The notes below the pieces were generated by a model. It was not told the DNA's origin and did not search any database. It was given only the letters and a program-made list of their open reading frames with translations. Shown piece after piece: positions 53,553 to 62,075 of a stretch of DNA of 64,000 nucleotides (its first letter is position 1; every line of letters starts with the position of its first letter). The stretch comes from Leptospirales bacterium (GTDB taxonomy: Bacteria > Spirochaetota > Leptospiria > Leptospirales > Leptonemataceae): contig JAIBBM010000017.1 of assembly GCA_019694685.1 (NCBI GenBank), forward strand, positions 1 through 64,000. Reading direction: 5' to 3'. The translations under genes and the position numbers were made by a program.

Positions 53553-54928
53553 TTTCCATCCGGGGAAAGGTTTCGCGCAGAAGGGTCTGTCAGACTTTTT
53601 AAGAATGCCTCTATCTGCGCCTGCTCGGTTGCGTTGAGTCCAAGCGGACGTACCACTCTTGGATCTCGCGCATTCAGACGAGCCTGTATGTGGGATGCAT
53701 TCGTATCCACTGTGGCCGCATAATCTGCTCTCAGTCCCGCTCCATTGTAGTTTCGCAGACCAGTCGCAGTGTCGCTGTAGTGCGCAATCACCGCGGCAAG
53801 GGTCGTGTATGCTCCAGCATGAGTGTAAGGAGCCGTGAGCTCTACGTTTCGAAGAGCCGGTGTGCGAAAGTGGTAGTTGTCATTTGCAGATCCCGAAATC
53901 AAGAATCTACCCTGATCATCTCCACCGGAAGCACCCGGGCCAAGCTGAGGTGCTGCGATTCCGTGAAAGTTCGCGTCAGACAGAAGCGGTCCGCGATGGC
54001 ATCCACCGCATCCTGCTCGGCCAAAGAATAGAAGCCCTCCTGCTTTCGCATCCGCACTGAGAGCATTTGGATTTCCTCTCAGGAATTCATCCAGGGGCGA
54101 GTGGACGGCGGCGTAGCTTGCCGTTTCGAATGCAGCGATGGCTCTCGCCGCATGGCCAAAGTTTAGATCATCATACGCAACACCGGGGTAGGCTGCACTG
54201 AACAAGGAACGATAGGCGGCCATTCCGCCTGTTGTCCCGTTGTTTGTTCCCACAAGGCGTGCCATGAGGGCCGCCCAGACCGCTTGATTGTCAGCGGCAG
54301 CTCTGATTTCATTTCCAACAGCTCCTCGCATTTCTACGTCCGATGCTACAGGAAACATTGCCTGAGCAGCCAGAGCAGATGTGAGCTGAGAGGCGACGTC
54401 TGCTCTAGCTGGAGTGATGCCGTTTAACGTTGATTCGGGAGTGGTCAGAGCTCCTGTTGCGTTGTCACGGCTCACTCTGCCGTCCCAGAACATTCGCGTA
54501 TTGCCAGCCCCCAGATTGAAGAGAGGCGGGGCATTTCGCGCAACCATGGATCCAGATGAAACGACGCGAAGTTGGTTTTCGCCTGTTCCGCCTGCACCAA
54601 TGGAAGTAGAGAGTGCGTCTCCAGTAAAACCAGCCGGGCTGTGACATGTGGAGCACGATATGTTTCTATCTCCGGACAGTTCTTTGTCAAAGAAGAGACT
54701 GCGCCCGAGCGCAACGAGAGCAGGATCCTGGGCGGGCGGAGCACTGAGTGCGGTGACTCCGGCGTTATTCAACGCTCCGAGAAGCTGTGCATCGCTTGCG
54801 CCTCCGAGAAGCAGCGGAGCAAGCGCTCCTGCATCTGTTGAGCTATCCTGCTGCTTGCAGCTTTCTGCAACGCAGAACAATAGTAAGAGTGCCAGTGCTC
54901 TCGTGCTTTTTCCAATGTGATTCCGCAT
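53549..54928 (-). CDS. MauG/cytochrome c peroxidase-type diheme lipoprotein
   Basis: 459 residues. A signal peptide ends in VAESC (Cys24), so a lipoprotein, with a Gly/Ala linker. Two heme c motifs are seen: CSTCH (near 110) and CGGCH (near 310), spaced as in bacterial CcP/MauG. Between them is WDGRVSRDNATG. It reduces H2O2 in the periplasm using c-type electron donors, or oxidises a protein partner if MauG-like. GTGGAGG stands 6 bases before ATG 54928, deciding the start; the frame to 55081 has no signal-like start. Confidence 0.9.
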   Translation of the reverse strand: MRNHIGKSTRALALLLLFCVAESCKQQDSSTDAGALAPLLLGGASDAQLLGALNNAGVTALSAPPAQDPALVALGRSLFFDKELSGDRNISCSTCHSPAGFTGDALSTSIGAGGTGENQLRVVSSGSMVARNAPPLFNLGAGNTRMFWDGRVSRDNATGALTTPESTLNGITPARADVASQLTSALAAQAMFPVASDVEMRGAVGNEIRAAADNQAVWAALMARLVGTNNGTTGGMAAYRSLFSAAYPGVAYDDLNFGHAARAIAAFETASYAAVHSPLDEFLRGNPNALSADAKAGGLLFFGRAGCGGCHRGPLLSDANFHGIAAPQLGPGASGGDDQGRFLISGSANDNYHFRTPALRNVELTAPYTHAGAYTTLAAVIAHYSDTATGLRNYNGAGLRADYAATVDTNASHIQARLNARDPRVVRPLGLNATEQAQIEAFLKSLTDPSARNLSPDGN

Positions 54929-55102
54929 GGCGGACCTCCACGGTGCGACCCGGTAATTTGGGCCTACCACGAGATAACCATGTGGATGGATTGATTTGCG
55001 ATTAATCCCTCTTTTTTCCCAAAAACTCACGCCAAAAAATCGCCATTTCTTGTCGAAAAATGACTCTAAAATAAAAATCACAGAGTTTTCTTCGTCATGC
55101 GC

Positions 55103-55131
55103 TTGACGTTGCAGATTGATGGTTCTAGAAT
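55103..55131 (+). promoter_or_regulatory. Consensus sigma70-type promoter of the TRL cassette
   Basis: TTGACG (55103-55108), 17 bases, TAGAAT (55126-55131). The ATG starts 8 bases after the -10 end (55139), so transcription would begin at or next to the start codon. No Shine-Dalgarno. It is the best promoter match in the window. Confidence 0.75.
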
Positions 55132-55138
55132 CGACGTT

Positions 55139-55465
55139 ATGCGCTATTCTAGAATTCTACCACTTGCATTCGCCCTTGGTCTTGTACTCACCCATGGTAG
55201 CGGATGCGTGACACCAGGTGGCGCCGGTGGACTGATCTTGAACTACTATGACGGTCCGTTTCTAGTAACTGGAAACAATGTAGGAACGAAGAGGGGAGAG
55301 GGAACCATTCAATGTTTTCTTGGTCTTGCCTGTTTCGGAGATGGTGGTATCTCGAACATTGCTCGTCGGGCACAGATTCAGAAAATCTCCACCGTAGATT
55401 ACGAATACATTAGCGTTATTTCCTTTCTCTATACATCCACTACGATCATAGTCACGGGTGAATGA
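55139..55465 (+). CDS. TRL-like family lipoprotein
   Basis: 108 residues. The signal peptide ends in HGSGC (Cys23). The mature part fits the TRL family (named from a tRNA-locus gene): GGLILNYYDGPFLVTGNNVGTKRGEG, CFLGLACFGDGGISNIARRAQIQKISTVDYEY and the end TTIIVTGE. The family's function is unknown. ATG 55139 overlaps no other gene, and a strong promoter lies directly before it, so the message is probably leaderless. Its stop overlaps the ATG of the next lipoprotein. Confidence 0.8.
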   Translation: MRYSRILPLAFALGLVLTHGSGCVTPGGAGGLILNYYDGPFLVTGNNVGTKRGEGTIQCFLGLACFGDGGISNIARRAQIQKISTVDYEYISVISFLYTSTTIIVTGE

Positions 55466-56169
55466 TGCCTCGTTTTTTCAGTTTGATCCTGCGCTGTCTC
55501 TTCCCGGCGTATGGATTTCTTGTCCTTTCGTTTGTTTCTTTCCCGAGTTGCAGCACGGTGCTTCTTCCGCCGTTCAATGATGCCCCCTTTGTCGGAGGTC
55601 GACAATCGGGCGCCACACCTTACAGCACCCGGGCTCGATCCATGGCTTCGGGCGGAATGGAGTCTGCCTATCTCGCTCTCTCTTCTCTGTTCAGCACCAG
55701 TTATACACCCGCCCGTGGATGTCTGTTCAATAGTTTTACAATTCCATTGATCGTTACAGAAGTCCCTCTCGGTGACATGCAGTTTGATTACGTTACCTAC
55801 TGCATGTTCGGGGTCTGTGCTGGAAGTGCAAAGGCCGCCTGGCGTGAGATTTCAGCGCGGCGCGTAGTCGCGATTCATTCGATCGACGTGGAGAGTATGG
55901 ATGCAGGCGGTTTCTCTTTGATGAAAGTGCGAGTGTCCGGGTGGAGCGAGAGTGCTTATCGGGCTGCCTTTCCCCAGAAAGCTGAGAGCGAAATGGGGGC
56001 GGCAGCTGAGGGGTACAACGAAACAGTCGAATTGTTGGACAATACTGTCTTTCGCAACGTCAAGACTGTCATAGGTGATGAAGCAGTCGAGATCCAAACA
56101 CGTCGCGGAGAAAAGATGTATTTCGGAAAGACTGAAATTCTGCGCATTCTCAACGAGAATAAACAATGA
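55462..56169 (+). CDS. Hypothetical lipoprotein, second gene of the TRL cassette
   Basis: 235 residues. The signal peptide is long and ends FPSC (Cys30), a possible lipobox. The middle is unrecognised (YLALSSLFSTSY, ARGCLFNSFTIPLIVTEVPLGDMQFDYVTYC). The last 45 residues contain a beta-hairpin word, VIGDEAVEIQTRRGEKMYFGKTEILRI, that resembles the N-terminal motif of the next gene. ATG 55462 overlaps the TRL stop (ATGA), and its own stop overlaps the next ATG. The three proteins are likely co-expressed in the envelope. Confidence 0.65.
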   Translation: MMPRFFSLILRCLFPAYGFLVLSFVSFPSCSTVLLPPFNDAPFVGGRQSGATPYSTRARSMASGGMESAYLALSSLFSTSYTPARGCLFNSFTIPLIVTEVPLGDMQFDYVTYCMFGVCAGSAKAAWREISARRVVAIHSIDVESMDAGGFSLMKVRVSGWSESAYRAAFPQKAESEMGAAAEGYNETVELLDNTVFRNVKTVIGDEAVEIQTRRGEKMYFGKTEILRILNENKQ

Positions 56170-57056
56170 AGTATCTTGTTTTCGCCGTGTGGGTCATTTC
56201 TTGCGTGCGAGATGTTAGCGCAGAAGATACGATTCGCCTCAAAACCGGCGAGCAACTCACCGGAACGATCAAATCGGACAATGGCACGACGATTATACTT
56301 TCCACAATTGATGGAGATCGAACGATCGAGAGAACTGACATTTACAGAATTGAGTTCCTGGATGCGAGACGCCTCCGGTCGAGCGGAATGATATTTGTAG
56401 AAACCCTGTCTGGACCGGGCGTGGTTGTTTCTCCGGCTTTCGAAAACCTGGGAAATCCAGCCATTGGCAATTTATCGTTCCTGAACTACTTTTCGCCAAA
56501 CCCTGCGCGCGCGCAGATCGCCATGCTTGAGATCCTGGACACGAACAAACCGCGGGCTTACTCGCGCAATGTTGTGTTCAGGACTGGCTACGGACTGGGA
56601 GAGACAATAACGGTCGGGCTCATGGTTACGAGCACCTGGGTTAGAATCAACGGATACAGGGGAGCCATTGACGATCCCCTGCTGAGATCATACATCAATT
56701 TCCCTCTCAATCCTTTTGTAAGAGTAGACGCACCCAATCTGCTTGATTACGCCTTTTTAGTTCGTAACAAACAAACGTTTCGCGCCAGCGGCACTGGCGG
56801 AGTCGATTTGAAGGTCCATACTGCGAAAGGTCCGTTTACACCCTATCTTGATATCGGCCTGTTTAACAGAGGCGGCAGCGCATCGCTGGGTGCGCGCTAC
56901 GTTTTTGGAGCGGGCGTGTATTTCACCGCCGAAGGCTTCACGGAAGAAATTGCCACGTTTGTTCCCGCCCGGGACTTGCGCGGCAAAAGCTCGCGATACA
57001 TTGACAACAATGGGTGCCGGTTCGGTGTTGGGCTCGTGGTTGATTCCGGCCGTTAG
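56166..57056 (+). CDS. Exported beta-rich protein, third gene of the TRL cassette
   Basis: 296 residues. Signal peptidase I-like signal ends at SA|ED (cleavage after residue 19). Residues 20-66 carry DTIRLKTGEQLTGTI and IILSTIDGDRTIERTDIYRI, a beta-meander motif often seen at the N-terminus of leptospiral outer-membrane proteins. The later part (about 110-296) has alternating aromatic/polar strands (GLMVTSTWVRINGYRG, FLVRNKQTFRAS, GARYVFGAGVYFTAEGF) consistent with an outer-membrane barrel. Start ATG 56166. It converges on the kinase gene with an 18-base gap. Confidence 0.65.
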   Translation: MKYLVFAVWVISCVRDVSAEDTIRLKTGEQLTGTIKSDNGTTIILSTIDGDRTIERTDIYRIEFLDARRLRSSGMIFVETLSGPGVVVSPAFENLGNPAIGNLSFLNYFSPNPARAQIAMLEILDTNKPRAYSRNVVFRTGYGLGETITVGLMVTSTWVRINGYRGAIDDPLLRSYINFPLNPFVRVDAPNLLDYAFLVRNKQTFRASGTGGVDLKVHTAKGPFTPYLDIGLFNRGGSASLGARYVFGAGVYFTAEGFTEEIATFVPARDLRGKSSRYIDNNGCRFGVGLVVDSGR

Positions 57057-57074
57057 GCGCCACTGAGAGCTCCC

Positions 57075-58040
57075 TCAGGGCAGCATGCGTTCTGCCATCA
57101 TGTAGATCTTCCAGAAGTTTGGTTGAATCGAAAGATCCGGATTCCAACCGCGTTCCAGTTCTCCGTCCACGTTCATCCACATTGGATGGGCATGTCTGAT
57201 CCCAATGTTCTTTACAAATCCTGTTCGCATTTGATCTGAATTTACATGGGTTCCTTTGAATAGCTCTGGAAATTTTTTCAGCAGAGTGAGTTTGCCCACG
57301 TATCTCGGAACAAGGTAGAAAAGTTGTCCATCATTGACTCGAACAGACGGCGCGATGTGCATGGCCCCGCCTGTGTACTGAGAATTGTGCACGCTGATCA
57401 TATTGCATGCCATGTCTTCTCTCTTGCCATCGATCGTGATTTCAAAGTTATACAGATTGTGCGAAAAGATCTTCCAGAGACTGGCTACTGTGTAGTTGGC
57501 CGCTCCCATCCACCTCATCTTGACAGCCATTTCCGTAATATCCGCAATGATACCCACACCGAAGATATTGAACGTTATGCGGCGAACAGAGGATCCGGGT
57601 TGATCGGGTCTCTCCGGTTTATATGCCTGGTATTTGATGATAGCAAGGTCCGCGTTCTGAACAGACTTTGAGCGAAGAGCTCCAATCAGATTGTCTCGCG
57701 CTTCCTCGTAGTTCGTAACACCGAAATCGCGCAGGAAGCTGTTTCCAGTCCCACCGGGCAAAAGGCCAACCGGTCGATCAATTGGCTGGAAGTTCTGGTG
57801 CTCCGCGATTCCCTGCACACTCTCGGACAGAGTCCCGTCTCCGCCCATGAATATGGGAACCATTTCAGGATCCTGGATGGTTTCAAGGGCGGCCACGCGG
57901 ATGTCGGCCAGGGATCGAGTAGGGCGCAAAATCAAATCATTGCCAAATTCGTTCTTCCAGACGGAGGCGAAGTTCGTGGCACGTTCTTTTGCTTTTCCCT
58001 TGCCGCTGTTCGGATTGAAGACCAGTGTGCCCTTTTTCAT
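57075..58040 (-). CDS. Diacylglycerol kinase/lipid kinase family protein
   Basis: 321 residues of the DAGK catalytic family (YegS/LCB5-like). FNPNSGKGKA near the N-terminus is the nucleotide-binding element; FMGGDGTLSE (66-70) and LLPGGTGNSFLRD (94-100) are the signature loops. It phosphorylates diacylglycerol or a related lipid or sphingoid base. Substrate not readable from sequence; both envelope lipid recycling and ether-lipid synthesis are possible. TTGACA (58076-58071, minus strand) starts 36 bases before the ATG. Shares a 50-base divergent gap with rsmH. Confidence 0.88.
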   Translation of the reverse strand: MKKGTLVFNPNSGKGKAKERATNFASVWKNEFGNDLILRPTRSLADIRVAALETIQDPEMVPIFMGGDGTLSESVQGIAEHQNFQPIDRPVGLLPGGTGNSFLRDFGVTNYEEARDNLIGALRSKSVQNADLAIIKYQAYKPERPDQPGSSVRRITFNIFGVGIIADITEMAVKMRWMGAANYTVASLWKIFSHNLYNFEITIDGKREDMACNMISVHNSQYTGGAMHIAPSVRVNDGQLFYLVPRYVGKLTLLKKFPELFKGTHVNSDQMRTGFVKNIGIRHAHPMWMNVDGELERGWNPDLSIQPNFWKIYMMAERMLP

Positions 58041-58076
58041 GGTGAATCAGGGGGCTTAGTTAAACCTCCGTGTCAA
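58041..58076 (-). promoter_or_regulatory. dagK-type gene promoter candidate
   Basis: TTGACA (58076-58071) on the minus strand, starting 36 bases before ATG 58040. The -10 at 17-base spacing is weak; TGATTC near the ATG is another option. GGAGG lies within the spacer, too far upstream to be a ribosome site. Confidence 0.4.
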
Positions 58077-58090
58077 TCTAATATCTTCGC
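58056..58090 (+). promoter_or_regulatory. rsmH/dcw promoter candidate
   Basis: TTAGTT (58056-58061), 17 bases, TAATAT (58079-58084), then 6 bases to ATG 58091. The -10 is moderate and the -35 weak. No Shine-Dalgarno, so the dcw message may start near-leaderless. Confidence 0.4.
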
Positions 58091-58954
58091 ATGGAATTTG
58101 TACACGTATCAGTCATGCCAGAGGAAGTCATTTCCTGGGCCCCGCAGGATGCCCGTCTCATCGTAGACGGAACCGCTGGAGAGGCCGGTCATACGCTCCT
58201 TCTTGCCAGGCGCTGTCCGAACGCCCGCATCCTTGCATTCGATCGTGATCCAGAGATGCTCGAGCGAGCCCGTAAGAAGCTTGGGTTAGCCGGGATGGAG
58301 AACCGCGTAGAGCTCATCCGTGGTTCGTTTGGTGAGATCCCGGAACATACGCGAGAAGCGGATTTCATTTTGCTCGATCTGGGTGTATCCATGCATCATT
58401 TTAGAGGGGCAGGCAGAGGCTTTTCCTACACCGACGATTCGCTGGACATGCGCCTTGACCCTGATCTGGAGAAGACTGCCGCGGACATCATCAATCACTC
58501 CAGTGAAAAGGACCTGAAGCTGATTTTTCAAAACTATGGAGAAGAAAGATTTGCAGGTCGAATTGCAAGGGCGATCGTTCAGAAAAGGCCCGTTCGCACG
58601 GCCCGCGATCTTTCTTCTATAATACTGGGCAGCGTTCCCAGGTCCAGGTCGCATCCGGCCACAAGAGTCTTCCAGGCCCTTCGAATTGCGGTGAACGATG
58701 AACTGGGAGAGATCGAAAGAGCCCTTCCTCTTCTCGCCCGTAGCCTTGCCCCTGGCGGAAGGCTGGCTGTGATATCCTTTCATTCTCTTGAGGACAGAAT
58801 CGTCAAGCATGGCCTGCGTGCCCTTGACCTCAAAATCCTGACAAAGAAGCCTCTTGAGCCCACGGAAGAGGAGGTGCGTGCAAACCCTGCTTCCAGGTCT
58901 GCGCGGCTCAGAGTGGCAGAGAAACCTGCCGATAATGCAGGCGAGGGTCCATGA
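58091..58954 (+). CDS. rsmH: 16S rRNA (cytosine1402-N4)-methyltransferase RsmH
   Basis: 287 residues. SAM loop VDGTAGEAGHT, FDRDPEML, DLGVSMHHF (variant of the DLGVSSxQ motif), GFSYTDDSLDMRLD, and C-terminal ALRIAVNDELGEIE and ISFHSLEDRIVK. It methylates C1402 of 16S rRNA in the P site. Usually the first gene of the dcw cell-division and wall cluster, as here. Stop overlaps the ftsL-like gene (ATGA). Confidence 0.95.
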   Translation: MEFVHVSVMPEEVISWAPQDARLIVDGTAGEAGHTLLLARRCPNARILAFDRDPEMLERARKKLGLAGMENRVELIRGSFGEIPEHTREADFILLDLGVSMHHFRGAGRGFSYTDDSLDMRLDPDLEKTAADIINHSSEKDLKLIFQNYGEERFAGRIARAIVQKRPVRTARDLSSIILGSVPRSRSHPATRVFQALRIAVNDELGEIERALPLLARSLAPGGRLAVISFHSLEDRIVKHGLRALDLKILTKKPLEPTEEEVRANPASRSARLRVAEKPADNAGEGP

Positions 58955-59277
58955 AACGCGGCGGTATTTTTCAGCTTTTGCTTGTTCTGGCTGTGTTTCT
59001 GGTTCCGTTCGGGGTCGTTCATTTCTATACCCGCAACATCGTATCTGCCTCCCTGCTTCGCCGTGACATTCATCTGGCCGGACTGAAGAAAGAGCAGCTT
59101 GTTAAAAAAAACATGGCGCTGAAGGAAGCCCTGGGGAGACTCACCGGCAGGGACCTGGTTTTGCCCTCAGAAGGCCTTCCGTTCTCTGAGAACAATAGAA
59201 TTGTGCGGCTTCGCATGTCTCGCGATTCTGAGGCCGCAGAAACACGCTCAGTGCCAGACCAGCCCGCATTGAACTGA
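58951..59277 (+). CDS. ftsL: FtsL-like cell-division protein
   Basis: 108 residues. A single membrane segment (about 8-26) then a short coiled helix with charged residues (LLRRDIHLAGLKKEQLVKKNMALKEALGRL), as in FtsL/DivIC, which bind FtsB and FtsQ at the divisome. Sequence identity in this family is always low, so position between rsmH and mur genes is the main support. Overlaps rsmH by ATGA; murE starts one base after the stop. The gene for PBP3/FtsI that usually follows is missing. Confidence 0.7.
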   Translation: MKRGGIFQLLLVLAVFLVPFGVVHFYTRNIVSASLLRRDIHLAGLKKEQLVKKNMALKEALGRLTGRDLVLPSEGLPFSENNRIVRLRMSRDSEAAETRSVPDQPALN

Positions 59278-59278
59278 A

Positions 59279-60688
59279 GTGAAACTGATCGATATCTGCT
59301 CCGGAGAGTGCGTCTGTCCTCCCGGATATGCTCAAATAGAAATCATACGTATTACGGATGATTCGCGCGATGCCCGTCCTGGTGTCCTTTTTTTTGGAAC
59401 ACCTAAATCCACATACCTTGCAGCTGCAAAATCGGCGGGCGCGATCACGGTTGGTGAGCCTGGAAGTGGCGCGGATATAGAAGTGGAGAATGTGTCTGCC
59501 TGCATGGGCAGACTTTCTTCCAGGTTTTTCGGAGATCCATCGCTTACAGTTCACGTCGCAGGCATCACTGGAACGAACGGAAAGACATCCACTGCCTGGA
59601 TGGTGTATCATCTCTGGAGAGCATCTGGAATCAAGGCGGGCCTGATTGGAACTCTGGGAGTCAGATACGATAGCCCGGAGGGAGAGGTTTCGTTAAACAC
59701 CGGTTATACGACTCCAAGATCCTATCAAATTCAAGAATTGCTTCGCAAGATGAAAACCGCCGGGGTGACTCACTGTGTGATGGAAGTTTCATCGGAAGCT
59801 CTCGCTCTGGGTCGACTGACCGGGACCAGGTTTGCCGTAGCTTCTTTCACTAACCTTTCGCGTGATCATCTGGACTTCCACGGCACCATGGAAGAATATT
59901 TTTCTGCGAAGAAACTTCTCCTGGCACAGGCTGCTCAAGCTGGAGGTCGCCTGGTGGTGTATGAATCGCAGGATCGCTCCGAGGAAGGAAAATTTTCCAG
60001 ACGCATGTCGGACTACGCAAGCTCCCTTGGAGCGCGCGTGAAGGTTTTAACAGAACCCGTGGCTTTTGGCTTTGCCGCCAGCTTTCAAAATATAAATGCT
60101 ACGATTGCCATTCACACCGCTTTTGATTCCGGGCCTGAATGTGAAGATGCACTAAGAAATGTTTCTAAAATTCCGCCAGTACCTGGTCGATTTGAGCCTG
60201 TGGACATTGGCGCCGCGGCTCCCGGTTCGATCGCCATTGTGGACTATGCTCATTCCCCCGATGCACTAGCTACTTTGCTTACTGAAGCACATGCAACCGG
60301 TCGCTATGTGATTGTTGTTTTTGGATGCGGCGGGAACAGAGATCCAGGGAAGCGCCCTATCATGGGAGAAATTGCAGGAAGACTTGCGGATTTTGCGATC
60401 ATCACAGAAGACAATCCGCGAAAAGAAGAGCCCGCATTGATCCGTTCCCAGATTCGCGCCGGAGTCAGAGTGCTCGACCGATCCTACGTGATCGAAGTGC
60501 CTGGCAGGCGAGAAGCAATTGAGCATGCGATTGTTCTGGCAAAGGAAAAAGGAAATAGCATGGTCGTAGTCGCTGGGAAAGGGCACGAACAGGTTCAAAT
60601 TCTAGAAGATAGAACAGAAGAGTTTTCCGACCGCGAAGAAATACTGCGCGCTGTTTCGCGCATTACACAGGGAAAACATCATGCGTGA
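59279..60688 (+). CDS. murE: UDP-MurNAc-L-Ala-D-Glu:meso-diaminopimelate ligase MurE
   Basis: 469 residues, adds the third amino acid to the peptidoglycan stem. P-loop GTNGKTS, ligase His/Lys region FTNLSRDHLDFHG and carbamylated Lys in SAKKLLL, and EDNPRKEEPA. The DNPR motif is typical of meso-DAP-specific MurE; Lys- or Orn-adding enzymes differ here. This agrees with DAP-type murein in Leptospirales. Start is GTG 59279, one base after the ftsL-like stop. Overlaps murF by 8 bases. Confidence 0.93.
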   Translation: MKLIDICSGECVCPPGYAQIEIIRITDDSRDARPGVLFFGTPKSTYLAAAKSAGAITVGEPGSGADIEVENVSACMGRLSSRFFGDPSLTVHVAGITGTNGKTSTAWMVYHLWRASGIKAGLIGTLGVRYDSPEGEVSLNTGYTTPRSYQIQELLRKMKTAGVTHCVMEVSSEALALGRLTGTRFAVASFTNLSRDHLDFHGTMEEYFSAKKLLLAQAAQAGGRLVVYESQDRSEEGKFSRRMSDYASSLGARVKVLTEPVAFGFAASFQNINATIAIHTAFDSGPECEDALRNVSKIPPVPGRFEPVDIGAAAPGSIAIVDYAHSPDALATLLTEAHATGRYVIVVFGCGGNRDPGKRPIMGEIAGRLADFAIITEDNPRKEEPALIRSQIRAGVRVLDRSYVIEVPGRREAIEHAIVLAKEKGNSMVVVAGKGHEQVQILEDRTEEFSDREEILRAVSRITQGKHHA

Positions 60689-62075
60689 CTTTACGCAGGC
60701 GGAACTGGAATCTTTGTTTGGTCCTGCATCGCATGCATACCGCGCAGCGATTGGCGTTTCCACGGATTCAAGGACTGCTTTGCCGGGGAATCTCTTTGTT
60801 TGTCTTCAGGGAGATGCATTTGACGGGCACAATTTTGTGGCTCAGGCTCTTGAAAAAGGAGTCAGTGCCATCATCGCAAGTGAACAGAAGAGGATCGCCT
60901 TGCAGCCAGTATGCGATCAGTCCAGCGTTCCGTTTTATTTTGTTTCTGACACTCTTCGCGCACTCCAGCACCTTGCTGAAATGGCGAGATCCTCTTTGAA
61001 ATGCAAAGTGCTCGCAGTGGCAGGATCCAACGGAAAGACTTCTACGAAAGATATGCTATTTACAGGTGCTTCCGCTGTGAGGCAGAATGTGCACGCAACT
61101 GCCGGCAATTTGAACAATCACATTGGACTGCCATTGACCCTGACCAATATCCCGTCTTCTGCGGGACTGGTGATTCTAGAACTAGGAATGAATCACAAAG
61201 GGGAGCTTGCAGAGCTTTCGAAAATCGCGCGGCCGGACCACGCGATCGTCACTTCCATTGCGGAGGAGCACGCAGAATTCTTTGAGAACATCGAAGAGAT
61301 CGCGGAGGCAGAGCTAGAAGTAGCTGCGGGAATGAATGGTGGCATTCTACTCTATCACGCACAGAGTGCAGGGCAGGAAGTGGCCAGAAGAATTGCTGAG
61401 TCGCATGGGCTGTCTCTCAAGATCTTTTCCGCTGAAAGTCCGTCTGTAGATGCATCTGGAATTCATTTTACGTTCAGGGGAAATCGCCTTACCAATTCGA
61501 ACTATTTGAATCTTGTGATGGCAGAGAATTTGACGGGTGCTCTAGAGTTGCTTGCGGCAGCCGGGTTTACCGGGGAAGAACTGACTGCGGCAGCTGTGGC
61601 CGCTCATCCAGGAGCAGCGCGCCGGTTTGAAGTGTTTCGCAGAGTCTCAGGCGGGCGCGAGATCCTGCTCATAGACGATTCCTACAATGCAAACCAGGCA
61701 AGCTTCGAGGCGGGAATTTCTTCTCTGCGCGCAGTTTTGCCTCACGGAAGACTCGCACTGTTTGCCGGGGAAATGGCAGAGCTCGGCCACAAGAGTGACG
61801 AGGCTCACGCACAAGTCGGGATTGCCGCGGCCCGGGCAGGATACACAATGCTTTTTGCCTGCGGGAGACGCGAAGCAGGGTTGATGGCGTCTGCTTACAT
61901 GAAGCACAAGCCGGACGGAAAAGTAGTGAGGGGAGAAAAACCAGCTGAATTGCTCCTTGCCTTTTCTGCCGACGATTATGATGGAATTCTCGTCAAAGGG
62001 TCGCGTCGCGCAAGAATGGACATCGTAAGCGACGAGATCAAACGCACAGGGTTTATGGGCAGGTCTTATGTTTGA
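60681..62075 (+). CDS. murF: UDP-MurNAc-tripeptide:D-Ala-D-Ala ligase MurF
   Basis: 464 residues. Last cytoplasmic ligase of the stem peptide, adding D-Ala-D-Ala. P-loop AVAGSNGKTSTKD, HATAGNLNNHIGLP, ELGMNHKGE, SIAEEHAEFF and IDDSYNANQASF are the family landmarks. Eight-base overlaps on both sides (with murE and mraY) couple the genes. ATG 60681 lies in murE. Confidence 0.95.
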   Translation: MRDFTQAELESLFGPASHAYRAAIGVSTDSRTALPGNLFVCLQGDAFDGHNFVAQALEKGVSAIIASEQKRIALQPVCDQSSVPFYFVSDTLRALQHLAEMARSSLKCKVLAVAGSNGKTSTKDMLFTGASAVRQNVHATAGNLNNHIGLPLTLTNIPSSAGLVILELGMNHKGELAELSKIARPDHAIVTSIAEEHAEFFENIEEIAEAELEVAAGMNGGILLYHAQSAGQEVARRIAESHGLSLKIFSAESPSVDASGIHFTFRGNRLTNSNYLNLVMAENLTGALELLAAAGFTGEELTAAAVAAHPGAARRFEVFRRVSGGREILLIDDSYNANQASFEAGISSLRAVLPHGRLALFAGEMAELGHKSDEAHAQVGIAAARAGYTMLFACGRREAGLMASAYMKHKPDGKVVRGEKPAELLLAFSADDYDGILVKGSRRARMDIVSDEIKRTGFMGRSYV

